In this document: one piece after another, positions 1-6,752 of the stretch
How the letters are laid out: each line of letters begins with the position of its first letter
Numbering within the stretch: position 1 is the stretch's first letter
Origin: JBGTGG01 sp964398945
GTDB lineage: Bacteria; Bacteroidota; Bacteroidia; Cytophagales; Cyclobacteriaceae
Length of the DNA: 11,352 nucleotides
Reading direction: 5' to 3'
NCBI GenBank assembly: GCA_964398945.1
Contig: CAYNOT010000035.1
Span: forward strand, 1-11,352
The notes under the pieces: model-generated
Database searches by the model: none
What the model was told of the DNA's origin: nothing
What the model saw: the letters and a program-made list of their open reading frames with translations, nothing else
Program-made: the position numbers and the translations under genes

Positions 1-1
1 A

Positions 2-142
2 ACCACACTCATCAAGGCCGAACCGGGCCTTTACACAGTTAATTAGTCGTTACCTTTAGAGACACTTCTTTACATCACCATACTTTTCGGGGCGTTAATT
101 CTTTGGAGTCGTTTTAACGATTTCAGGAAAAAAGGATATTGA
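2..142 (+). pseudogene. Possible 3' remnant of a membrane-protein gene with an in-frame TAG
   Basis: One plus-strand frame reads through from the window edge to TGA at 140-142, broken only by TAG at 44-46. The part after the TAG encodes a hydrophobic segment (LLYITILFGALILW) followed by a basic tail ending in RKKGY, the typical look of the last membrane helix and cytoplasmic tail of an integral membrane protein. There is no ATG between the TAG and the TGA. It could be a gene broken by a nonsense mutation, a sequencing error, or chance. The family is not recognisable from so short a piece. Confidence 0.3.
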
Positions 143-191
143 TACTCGCGGAGCCCTTCTGTAAGGGGACGGTCTTGGTGATCGCCCCTTT

Positions 192-1289
192 TTAGTTCGT
201 AAGGGCAAGTTTTATAACTACTAACTGCTTAACAAATTCAGTTGTATCCAGAAAATAATTGGGATAAGCCTTTTTAAGGTTGTCAACCGTTCCAGATGAA
301 ACCAAGACAACCTCTATTTCTTCCCTATTGTTATTAGTTTCTAGTTCTACATTTTGTAGATCAATTAGTGCCTTACTAAAACTTTTTCTATCATAGGACG
401 TGAGTTTTAAATTTTGATTTTTAGAATCCAATTCAATCAAATAGTATGAACTTCCTTTACCTCCTCTTCTGGTTATTTCTTCGGCAGCAACAGTAAAACC
501 ACTCATTAAATCAATCGCCCCTATCTCTTTTTCCAGTTTTTTTATTTCCGATTTTGTCTTGTCAATTGAAAGATTACCGAATACAGGCGTACAGTTTTCT
601 TTGTATGCAAAATAAGAAGATACTAACGCAAAGAATCTTTGCCATTTTTCGTCTCCCATTCCTGATTTTAATTTCTCACCACGAAACGTCCCCATAACCT
701 CAACAGCGGTTGCCCACACGTGTTGAAGTTTTGTCCTAATCTGCATTTCTATTCTTAATCCGTTGTACACTGGATTAATTTTGTTTTGAAATCTAAATAT
801 CAAATGAATCCCCCTATATCCACTTTCTTTTGGGTATTTAATGTAATCCTTACAAGCCCCGTCATCTATCATTAAGGAAAAGTACGGACTGTTTTTGTAG
901 TTCTTTGCTAATTTATAGACATCCTTAATTGATCTTAAAATTGCCCTAACTCCTGCAATGTCTTGCAGTGTTGTTAAAGTTAATCTAGGGTCATCTCTTA
1001 ACTTGCCAATGATTGTTACAAATCGTTTTAATCTTTGAGCTACTATAAACCCTTTGTAACCTCTTAGTTTGTATCTTAGGGTAGATTGAAATGTATTGAT
1101 CGGATACGCATGACATGCTCTCCACCTATTAACAAGGTCATAATTATCTTCATCCAATTTTCCATCAACAATTTCTTTAGCAGCCCTATTGATTGCTCTT
1201 CTTGACTCGGTGGGAGGTGTGAATGCCATAAGTGATTGGGATAAGGTTAACGGCTTATCCTTTAAAAATAGTGATTTTTCTTTATTCAT
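192..1289 (-). CDS. RelA/SpoT-type (p)ppGpp synthetase domain protein without hydrolase domain
   Basis: The 365-residue protein carries the nucleotide pyrophosphokinase (RelA_SpoT) fold at about residues 65-200. Visible motifs are RLK at 86-88, DIAGVR at 110-115, PK-x2-GYRGIH at 153-162 with the Tyr that stacks on the acceptor base in the family (Y158), and E-x-Q-x-R at 181-185 followed by H190, W192 and E197. All catalytic positions that can be checked are kept, so the synthetase is probably active, transferring pyrophosphate from ATP to GDP/GTP or another acceptor. No HD hydrolase, TGS or ACT domain is present. The C-terminal 160 residues are not a domain I recognise. This architecture is shared by housekeeping small alarmone synthetases and by toxic ones (toxSAS, CapRel-like) used in anti-phage defence; the attC-like, intron-marked neighbourhood favours an accessory role, which is an inference. 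The ATG start lies just after an R'-like GTTGGGACAAGC. Confidence 0.85.
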   Translation of the reverse strand: MNKEKSLFLKDKPLTLSQSLMAFTPPTESRRAINRAAKEIVDGKLDEDNYDLVNRWRACHAYPINTFQSTLRYKLRGYKGFIVAQRLKRFVTIIGKLRDDPRLTLTTLQDIAGVRAILRSIKDVYKLAKNYKNSPYFSLMIDDGACKDYIKYPKESGYRGIHLIFRFQNKINPVYNGLRIEMQIRTKLQHVWATAVEVMGTFRGEKLKSGMGDEKWQRFFALVSSYFAYKENCTPVFGNLSIDKTKSEIKKLEKEIGAIDLMSGFTVAAEEITRRGGKGSSYYLIELDSKNQNLKLTSYDRKSFSKALIDLQNVELETNNNREEIEVVLVSSGTVDNLKKAYPNYFLDTTEFVKQLVVIKLALTN

Positions 1290-1368
1290 AACGCTTGTCC
1301 CAACTGGTATATAGTTGCCGATTTAGCGGAAACAAGAACTAAAAAAATAACTTTTGACATCCAATCAA

Positions 1369-1402
1369 CAGTCCATAGACAGGTTTATAGACCATAGACC
1401 GG
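1369..1402. repeat. Short imperfect direct repeats (CCATAGAC type)
   Basis: CCATAGAC occurs twice, in CAGTCCATAGAC and in TAGACCATAGACCGG, 12 bases apart. Simple repeats of this type are common in Bacteroidota intergenic DNA. No further function is visible in the 200 bases between the alarmone synthetase gene and the hairpin that follows. Confidence 0.35.
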
Positions 1403-1490
1403 ACTTAAAAACACGGCACTGAAATGATATGGAACAGCTGCCTCAACTACGTTTCCAAAAAGGCGACAGAGTAAAACGAAGGAGTCAACT

Positions 1491-1586
1491 GCACACAACG
1501 TTGTGTATATGCCATGGCGCTGATGATTTTTTATTTTTATATTTGGATCAGCGCCACAGCATATACACTCTAGTTGGGCGCAAGCC
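1491..1586 (+). repeat. attC-like imperfect hairpin (cassette recombination site candidate)
   Basis: Three nested pairs of arms are seen: GCACACAAC (1491-1499) with GTTGGGCGC (1573-1581; 7 of 9 positions pair), GTGTATATGC (1503-1512) with GCATATACAC (1559-1568; perfect), and GGCGCTGAT (1516-1524) with ATCAGCGCC (1547-1555; perfect). They are separated by 3-4 unpaired bases on each side and close an AT-rich 22-base loop. This is the layout of an integron attC site: R'', L'', loop, L', R', with R' matching GTTRRRY exactly and R'' (ACACAAC) one base off RYYYAAC. The last 14 bases, GTTGGGCGCAAGCC, recur exactly at 2454-2467. A plain intergenic palindrome or a terminator is the alternative; a short T run in the loop does not fit a terminator. 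Confidence 0.55.
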
Positions 1587-1603
1587 GTTTTAAAAATATA
1601 TTC

Positions 1604-2272
1604 ATGACCAAGACCAATCCATGGGACAAGATTTTCACAGGCGACTTTGATTCTGCATTTAAGATAGCTGACGAAAACTATAAAGCGGGACAAAGCGACT
1701 TCGATTTAAGGGCTAGAGCTAAGATAAATTTGCATGAGAGGAAATATCAAGAAGCATTAGATGATTTTAGGACTTTAAAGGAAAAGGAGAAAAACACTAA
1801 CAGGGTTTCGGACGACACTTATTTATATATTGGATTATGTTATTACGCTTTGGATTTTCTAGCTGACTCCAAGGAATATTTTGAGTTTCCAATTAAGCAT
1901 GCTAAGGAATTTAAATACACGACTGACATTTCATTAGCGCCTGCTATGTTACTTTTTTTCGCTCTAAAGACCGAGGACACAAAATTACTTGCTAAAGCGG
2001 AGAAGGATTTGGTAAGGCGAAAAACGCCAATTGCAGAATACTTAACTGACAGAATAAGCGAAAAGGAATTTATAAAAGAATTTGTTGACGTGGAATTAAA
2101 AGAAAGACGAGAGTGTCGGTTTGAATTTTATAAAGGGTTGAAATATTTGCGTGGTAAGGACGAGGAGAAATATGTTGACCATTTAAGAAACTCCAGAAAG
2201 ATAAAAGGAAAGTATCTTGAATATGAATACTATTTATCAAAGATAGAATTGGAGAAATTGAAGGTTGGGTAG
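1604..2272 (+). CDS. TPR-like helical protein of unknown function
   Basis: The 222-residue protein is soluble, Lys/Glu-rich and has no signal peptide. Helix pairs at about residues 8-28, 33-60 and 71-98 have the spacing of degenerate tetratricopeptide repeats (for example the segment around KYQEALDDF and the one around YLYIGLCYYALD), suggesting a protein-binding scaffold. No catalytic motif is seen. I chose ATG 1604 over an in-frame TTG at 1574, because the TTG lies inside the conserved GTTGGGC arm of the preceding hairpin. The gene sits alone between two elements with the same 14-nt end, starting 17 nt after the first, as a gene cassette would. Its codon use is visibly more A/T-rich than the nos genes. 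The stop lies 9 nt from the 3' end of the group II intron remnant. Function unknown. Confidence 0.7.
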   Translation: MTKTNPWDKIFTGDFDSAFKIADENYKAGQSDFDLRARAKINLHERKYQEALDDFRTLKEKEKNTNRVSDDTYLYIGLCYYALDFLADSKEYFEFPIKHAKEFKYTTDISLAPAMLLFFALKTEDTKLLAKAEKDLVRRKTPIAEYLTDRISEKEFIKEFVDVELKERRECRFEFYKGLKYLRGKDEEKYVDHLRNSRKIKGKYLEYEYYLSKIELEKLKVG

Positions 2273-2281
2273 TGCGTAAAA

Positions 2282-2380
2282 ATCGAGTAGGTAAAGGGGA
2301 GTTTCACCCCTAAACCTCTCACAGAACCGTGCTTGATGGTCTCCCATCACACGGCTCTTCATGATCGAGCTACGGAGTAA
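2282..2380 (-). mobile_element. 3' fragment of a group II intron (domains V and VI)
   Basis: On the minus strand a canonical 34-nt domain V lies at 2357-2324: GAGCCGTG pairs with CACGGTTC (one G-U), then TGATGG pairs with CCATCA, closed by a GAGA (GNRA) tetraloop, with a two-base AG bulge and the AGC triad at positions 2-4. It is followed by a domain VI stem (AGGT/ACCT, AGGGG/CCCCT) and CTACTCGAT, giving a branch-point A about 7 nt before a 3' end in AT at 2282. Some 20 further bases on the 5' side probably still belong to the intron. No reverse transcriptase/maturase and no 5' end (GUGYG) are present, so this is a truncated remnant that cannot splice by itself. The bacterial IIC class, part of which targets attC sites, would fit the position. 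Confidence 0.85.
2324..2357 (-). ncRNA. Group II intron domain V
   Basis: This is the 34-nt catalytic hairpin itself: 8-bp lower stem, 2-nt bulge, 6-bp upper stem and GAGA loop, with the AGC triad conserved. Length and layout match the family exactly. Confidence 0.9.
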
Positions 2381-2387
2381 AACCATG

Positions 2388-2467
2388 TTGCCGTCGTTTG
2401 GTAACGTGGGACAATTTTACGTTTCAAAATCCCGCCACGTTTTATAGCCAGACGTTGGGCGCAAGCC
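2388..2467 (+). repeat. Second attC-like hairpin sharing the GTTGGGCGCAAGCC end
   Basis: AACGTGG (2403-2409) pairs with CCACGTT (2435-2441) and ATTTT (2414-2418) with AAAAT (2426-2430), around a 7-base loop. Twelve bases later comes GTTGGGCGCAAGCC (2454-2467), identical to the end of the first attC-like hairpin. Outer pairing between GCCGTCGTTTGG and CCAGACGTTGGGC is only partial, and a clear R'' arm is missing. The intron remnant begins a few bases upstream, so the arm could have been lost or split by that insertion. Confidence 0.45.
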
Positions 2468-2513
2468 ATGGCAAATTACACAAACCGTAAAGACCATTTT
2501 AGGAAAACTATTA

Positions 2514-3392
2514 CTACCAATTTTTTCCCTTCACATCATTCTCAAATTTTTCAATTCCCTTTCGGTCTTGCAGGGTAACAAATACCGTCTTTCCTTCTTT
2601 TCCGCCAAACACCAGGTTGCTGCATTTTTTTCCTGTGAGTGCTATCTCATTGATCTCTTCCCCTTTTGGGTTCAACACTACAACAGTCCCCTTTCCATAG
2701 CGCGTCACATACAAGTTGCCTTCTTTGTCGCACTTCATGCCATCAAAACCATGGTCCGGAAATTCGGCAAATAAACGCTTGTTGAAAATATCCCCGCTAT
2801 CATCCACATCAAAAGCCCAAATCTTGCGCTGCACACTTTCGTTTACGTACAATGTTTTTTCATCCGGGCTAAGTTCTATTCCGTTGGTAGTCCCCATGCT
2901 ATCCGCGAGAAGGGTTATTGTTTTGTCCGGATCAATGCGCCAGATTTTTCCTGTTCCCTCCTTCCAGTTGGGATCACTTGCAAAAAGTTGATCGCGTTTG
3001 TTGATGCACAAATCATTGGGTTGGTTAAATGCATGATGGGCAAATACCGATACTGTTTTTGATTTCATATCCACATGCAACACATTGTGGCCAATGAAAT
3101 CTGCGAGAAACATATTGCCCTTGCTATCGAATTGGATACTATTGGCAATACTGCTATCCGGCAACGAAAGGAAAACCGAAACCTCCCCCGTGCTATTTAC
3201 TTTGCCAATGGTCCCGTCACGTTCAGCATTGACAACATAAAGATTTCCATCTTTATCAAAAGCAGGTCCTTCAATGTTGTTGGAGAATTGGTTCTCAGCA
3301 GTAAAGTCAGAAGCCTGATGGAGCTCTTCTGCGGGTGTACATTTGAAAAGTAGAAATGTGGAGAGAAAGAAAAGTATGTTCTTTATGGACAT
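2514..3392 (-). CDS. SMP-30/gluconolactonase-like beta-propeller lipoprotein
   Basis: The 292-residue protein begins with a lipoprotein signal peptide, hydrophobic to LLFKC with the lipidated Cys at position 18, so it is exported and membrane-anchored. The rest follows the SMP-30/Gluconolaconase/LRE-like six-bladed propeller: repeated strands of the form F-D-x-x-G-N-L-Y-V (46-53, 88-95, 221-229). The family's divalent-metal ligands have plausible counterparts in E41, N126, N170 (TTNGIELSPD) and D217 (FDGM). Members hydrolyse sugar lactones or related esters; the substrate here cannot be told. It lies downstream of the nos operon on the same strand but 242 nt away, across a repeat-rich spacer, so it is probably transcribed separately. 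The ATG at 3392 directly precedes the signal peptide. Confidence 0.85.
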   Translation of the reverse strand: MSIKNILFFLSTFLLFKCTPAEELHQASDFTAENQFSNNIEGPAFDKDGNLYVVNAERDGTIGKVNSTGEVSVFLSLPDSSIANSIQFDSKGNMFLADFIGHNVLHVDMKSKTVSVFAHHAFNQPNDLCINKRDQLFASDPNWKEGTGKIWRIDPDKTITLLADSMGTTNGIELSPDEKTLYVNESVQRKIWAFDVDDSGDIFNKRLFAEFPDHGFDGMKCDKEGNLYVTRYGKGTVVVLNPKGEEINEIALTGKKCSNLVFGGKEGKTVFVTLQDRKGIEKFENDVKGKNW

Positions 3393-3400
3393 GGCTATTT

Positions 3401-3423
3401 AGTTGGTAGTTGGTAGTTATTAG
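3401..3423. repeat. TAGTTGGTAGTTGG simple repeat, inverted copy at 3617-3637
   Basis: TTAGTTGGTAGTTGGTAGTTATTAG lies just upstream of the SMP-30-like gene, and the related CTACCAACAACTAACAACTA lies in opposite orientation at 3618-3637, over the end of the globin gene. The pair brackets the 242-bp spacer. Such repeats are common low-complexity filler in Bacteroidota spacers. Confidence 0.4.
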
Positions 3424-3521
3424 CTGTTTGCTTGCTGACGCGAGGCTGGGGTCTCAATGATAAACAAAATAAAAATCATAACTATTCTTGCGAAGATATA
3501 GAATGAAAGTAAAAATCCGCT

Positions 3522-3538
3522 GTGTGCGAAGGACACAC
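3522..3538 (-). terminator. Weak hairpin, possible terminator of the nos operon
   Basis: GTGTG (3522-3526) and CACAC (3534-3538) form a 5-bp stem around a 7-base loop. On the minus strand it is followed after 5 bases by ATTTTTA. It is the only hairpin with a T run between the end of the globin gene and the SMP-30-like gene. The stem is short, so this is tentative. Confidence 0.3.
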
Positions 3539-3634
3539 TTTCATATTGATATATATAATTTTATCAAGATTTGCGGTTCGTGATTTCAGATTAGTGATCT
3601 ATGATTTGCGGTGGATCCTACCAACAACTAACAA

Positions 3635-3991
3635 CTATTTTCCCACCAACCCCAACTTATGTTGAAAAATACCGGCAATACTATTCGCCCTGCTTATTGC
3701 TTCTTCCGCTTTGGGCCCTTCAAAATTCTCGTTCACGGTAGCAGTAAATAATTTTAGCCATTGTGAAAAATGTTCCGTAGTAATCGGCAGTCCGATGTGC
3801 TTTTGAAACGGGTTTCCCTGATAAGACATATCGCCTAACAACATCGAAGTCCAGAAGTCAATCATAATTGGCAAATGATGACCCCAATCAAGATGCGAGA
3901 ATACAGGTCCCAATAGGGGATCACCTTTCACTTTGTTGTAAAAAGTGCCAACCAATATTTCGATATGCTTTCGTGAATCTAAATCGTGCAT
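3635..3991 (-). CDS. Group III truncated haemoglobin
   Basis: The protein (118 residues from ATG 3991) shows the truncated globin group III pattern: I-x-x-LV-x-x-FY-x-x-V near the N-terminus, then D-P-x-LGPVF, HLPxMxDFW, a Y-x-G-x-P turn, KH-x-x-LP and HF-x-x-WL-x-LF. The HF-x-x-WL region supplies conserved helix residues, and the His of KHIGLP is the candidate proximal haem ligand. It binds haem and diatomic gases in the cytoplasm; NO binding or detoxification is the likely job given the place. An in-frame GTG at 4015 would add 8 residues and start 6 nt after nosY; I prefer the ATG because family members usually begin a few residues before this helix. It is the last gene of the nos operon. 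Confidence 0.85.
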   Translation of the reverse strand: MHDLDSRKHIEILVGTFYNKVKGDPLLGPVFSHLDWGHHLPIMIDFWTSMLLGDMSYQGNPFQKHIGLPITTEHFSQWLKLFTATVNENFEGPKAEEAISRANSIAGIFQHKLGLVGK

Positions 3992-4021
3992 CTGCTTAGT
4001 TCGTGTTTCCACCACAATATA

Positions 4022-4795
4022 TCAAAGATCTTTCTTCTTGAAGATACGGGCTGCCATCCACAGCGGAAGTGCTGTCCATACAGCGAGAATCCCAATGGAA
4101 AACATTGTACCTGATCCGCTACCAAAGAAATGTTTATAAAAGGCACCCGTATACCCCATCAACGCAGAGATGTCCATCTGTAAAATCATCATGATGCGGG
4201 CCAAATCGATGGGGTTCAATGCCACTAACACCAGGGTGGCTTTCTCCATGGGATAATCACTAAATGTATAGATGATCCACAATAACAATCCGTCATAGAT
4301 AAGGCTAAAATAAAACCAAAACAACAATGCCAGGCCTATGGCTTTTGCCTTATCGCGTGTGAGCACAGAAGACAAAAAAGCAATTGAAACAAAAACGGTC
4401 GTCAACAATATCCCGGTAAGCAACAGGGTAACACCCGTTGTACCCGATCCAAAAACAAAAATAGGGACACCCACCCCGATACCAAACGCCAGGCACAAAC
4501 TAATCGCTACTGATAGGTATTGGCTAAAAAAAATCGAAAGACGGTTAATCGGTTGCGCTACCAACAGTTCCATGAATTCATACGAATTGAAAAAATAAAT
4601 GGTGGTGAACACAACACTCACCAATGGCACCACCATTAACACCACATTCAATAAACTTAAAATTACTTTTGAAGTATCGGTGTCCAATTGGAACAATCCA
4701 ATCGTACTAAAAAGCAAAAAAAAGCTATACAATATCACGAAACGTGTTCGGAGAATATCATAAAAGACATACTTGATTATCCTGGTCATTGGCAA
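4022..4795 (-). CDS. nosY: NosY-type ABC transporter permease
   Basis: A 257-residue integral membrane protein with about six hydrophobic helices and the ABC-2 permease layout: a first helix near residues 18-36, a glycine-rich helix near 93-110 and a last one before the basic C-terminus ARIFKKKDL. With the NosF ATPase it forms the inner-membrane part of the NosDFY complex, which is known to act in maturation of the Cu centres of N2O reductase. The ATG at 4795 overlaps the end of nosF by 10 nt, implying translational coupling. The gene symbol rests on position and fold together; the permease sequence alone is not diagnostic. Confidence 0.88.
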   Translation of the reverse strand: MPMTRIIKYVFYDILRTRFVILYSFFLLFSTIGLFQLDTDTSKVILSLLNVVLMVVPLVSVVFTTIYFFNSYEFMELLVAQPINRLSIFFSQYLSVAISLCLAFGIGVGVPIFVFGSGTTGVTLLLTGILLTTVFVSIAFLSSVLTRDKAKAIGLALLFWFYFSLIYDGLLLWIIYTFSDYPMEKATLVLVALNPIDLARIMMILQMDISALMGYTGAFYKHFFGSGSGTMFSIGILAVWTALPLWMAARIFKKKDL

Positions 4796-5523
4796 TCCTC
4801 ATTTTTGTTGAAAAAATGCGTCACGTTTTTATCCATCAGGCAAGCAATTGCCCTGGTCAATTTAGTTTGCCCCGTTTGTTCTTTTAACACTTCAATAGTA
4901 TCATCAAATTGAACGCGTCCTTCAAACAAGTATACCAAATCAGTTGTCAGTTCATCCAGGTCACTAAGGATATGGGAGGTAATCAGTATTAGTTTGCCAC
5001 GCTTTTTTTCATTTGCAATTTTACTTTTTAGCAACTCCACACTCACAGGGTCCAATCCGGCAGTTGGCTCATCCAAAATCAATACAGATGGATCAAATAA
5101 AAAAGCCAATGCTGCACTCACTTTTTGCCGGGTCCCTCCCGAAAGGGTATGCATGCGTTTATCAAATATCTTATCCAACCCAAACCATTCAATCAACTCA
5201 TCATCCGTATGCACCGTTTTCTGGCGGATATTTTTCATCATGTCAAATAGTTGACCAATCTTCATGTCCGGATAATGGCCAATCTGTGGCATGTACCCAA
5301 TGTTCTCGCGATAGATCCAATCGTGGCAAATATTTTTTTTGTTTACCCGGATTTCACCATGATCAGGAATCACCATGCCCAGGATGCTTTTGATCAACGT
5401 AGTTTTGCCGGAGCCGTTGGGGCCAATCAATGCATAACTTTTGCCACGTTCAAATTCCAGGTTAATATCCCTGAGTACCTGGAGCTTGCCGAATTTCTTA
5501 CTGACGTATTTAATGGAGATCAT
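4786..5523 (-). CDS. nosF: NosF ABC transporter ATPase
   Basis: A 245-residue cytoplasmic ATPase with every ABC motif intact: Walker A GPNGSGKTT (34-42), Q-loop Q80 in GYMPQ, signature LSGGTRQK (127-134), Walker B LILDEPTAGLDP (148-159) and switch His H184. It powers the NosDFY complex. The signature LSGGTRQK and the neighbours nosD and nosY identify it among ABC ATPases. The start codon overlaps the end of nosD by 14 nt and the end overlaps nosY by 10 nt, so the three are a coupled unit. The C-terminal 50 residues (after the D-loop) are variable in the family. Confidence 0.93.
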   Translation of the reverse strand: MISIKYVSKKFGKLQVLRDINLEFERGKSYALIGPNGSGKTTLIKSILGMVIPDHGEIRVNKKNICHDWIYRENIGYMPQIGHYPDMKIGQLFDMMKNIRQKTVHTDDELIEWFGLDKIFDKRMHTLSGGTRQKVSAALAFLFDPSVLILDEPTAGLDPVSVELLKSKIANEKKRGKLILITSHILSDLDELTTDLVYLFEGRVQFDDTIEVLKEQTGQTKLTRAIACLMDKNVTHFFNKNEDCQ

Positions 5524-6748
5524 AAGGCCGCATGCTGGGTTGGTTATCCTTTAGGTTTTCAGGCGTAATTGCCGGCAATACTTTTTCAGCCCGATCGAGC
5601 ATGAACACCATAAAACTTCGCCACAACAACACCGCTGTTGGAATACGCTCGACAACCATCGAATACATGCTGACCGGCCGGAACGGTATATCACCAATAC
5701 CATCCTTGTCAAGATCGTACCCCTCATATCTATCCCAATAATTATAATCGAGTTTATTTAACACCAGTGATCCGTTGGTAGCCACATCGAACGTATTGGC
5801 TATGAAATTATTATGTTGAAAGTCGTTATCATCACAATTGGCCTGGAGTTTTACTGCCCAGCCATTCTCACGAAAGATATTATTTTTAAAATCCATCCGA
5901 CTTGACCCCTCCAGAAAAATCCCGACCGTGTTTTTTAAAAAAAGGTTGCCGATTACTTTGCTGTCTTTTATTTCTTTCAATAAAAGCCCAAAGGAAGTTG
6001 GCCCCCAATTTTCCTCAAACCGGTTGCGTTCCATCTGTACATTTTTTGAGAACATCACCGCAACACCTGCCCCATTGTTTTTAAACGTGTTCTTTTTGTA
6101 CACATCATCATGGGAAAACATAAAGTGCAGGCCATACCGCAAATTGTCTTCACTGACATTGTTTTCAATCAACGAGTTCATGACGAACTCAAAATAAATG
6201 CCGTCACGATGTCCTTTTATTTCGTTGTTGCGAATAAAAATGCGGTTGCCTTTCCAGATATGGATGCCATTACCGGAGTTGTAATCATCGGGTCGATTGG
6301 CATGGATGGTATTGTCTTCCACAAAACAGTTTTTACTGTTGGAAAGGTGAATACCAAAAAAAGTATTGACGAGTTGATTTTTGATTATCCGTACACCTTC
6401 TGCTTTCTTCACACTGATCCCGGCAATATCAACCATAGAGGCTGTCCCGGAATTAATGATTTTGAGCCCCATGATGGTAACGTGGCTGGCGGTAATCGTG
6501 ATCACCTCATATTTTGATTCGCCATCGATTACAACCAGTCCTTTTCCGATTATAGAAACAGGTTTGTCAACAAGGATGTTTCCTTCCTTATAGTGTCCGG
6601 CTTCAACAAAAATCGTATCCCCATCATGTGCTTCCGCAATGGCTTGTTTGATAGCGGATAGGTTGCTTCCCTTTTTAACTGTTAAGGTTTGACCGAAAGC
6701 AACCGGGCCCATTAGCAGCAATATGATTATCAGTTGTTTGAACATCAT
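5510..6748 (-). CDS. nosD: NosD periplasmic copper-processing beta-helix protein
   Basis: A 412-residue protein with a Sec signal peptide (hydrophobic core 5-18, likely cut at AFG-Q). The body is a right-handed parallel beta-helix of CASH/PbH1 repeats, seen as many N-x-x-x-x-N-x-F/I turns (for example ENDLRYG-like and FKNNGAGV-like steps). The C-terminal block NYWDRYEGYDLDKDGIGDIPFRP is the characteristic NosD end, ahead of an aromatic segment. In the known NosDFY complex NosD takes copper from NosL and passes it to apo-NosZ in the periplasm. Length matches the family. It starts 4 nt after nosL. Confidence 0.93.
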   Translation of the reverse strand: MMFKQLIIILLLMGPVAFGQTLTVKKGSNLSAIKQAIAEAHDGDTIFVEAGHYKEGNILVDKPVSIIGKGLVVIDGESKYEVITITASHVTIMGLKIINSGTASMVDIAGISVKKAEGVRIIKNQLVNTFFGIHLSNSKNCFVEDNTIHANRPDDYNSGNGIHIWKGNRIFIRNNEIKGHRDGIYFEFVMNSLIENNVSEDNLRYGLHFMFSHDDVYKKNTFKNNGAGVAVMFSKNVQMERNRFEENWGPTSFGLLLKEIKDSKVIGNLFLKNTVGIFLEGSSRMDFKNNIFRENGWAVKLQANCDDNDFQHNNFIANTFDVATNGSLVLNKLDYNYWDRYEGYDLDKDGIGDIPFRPVSMYSMVVERIPTAVLLWRSFMVFMLDRAEKVLPAITPENLKDNQPSMRPYDLH

Positions 6749-6752
6749 GTTA

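Noticed and set aside
1574..1603. TTG start for the TPR gene, adding 10 residues
   Set aside because: The TTG is within the conserved GTTGGGCGCAAGCC arm of the hairpin; ATG at 1604 fits the cassette layout better.
1385..1693. Minus-strand open frame of 102 codons over the first hairpin and the start of the TPR gene
   Set aside because: It runs through the attC-like palindrome and overlaps the better supported plus-strand gene; the protein has no recognisable features and the frame is explained by the inverted repeats.
1..2513. Complete integron
   Set aside because: No tyrosine recombinase of the IntI type, no attI or Pc promoter is visible; only attC-like sites can be argued.
3400..3637. 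Inverted TAGTTGGTAG-type repeats around the 242-bp spacer as ends of a small transposable element
   Set aside because: Simple low-complexity repeats of different sequence, no target-site duplication seen, and one copy runs into the end of the globin gene.
5013..5393. Plus-strand open frames opposite nosF (and similar ones opposite nosD, nosL, nosZ and the cytochrome gene)
   Set aside because: They lie fully antisense to well-identified genes and encode no recognisable family; they are shadows.
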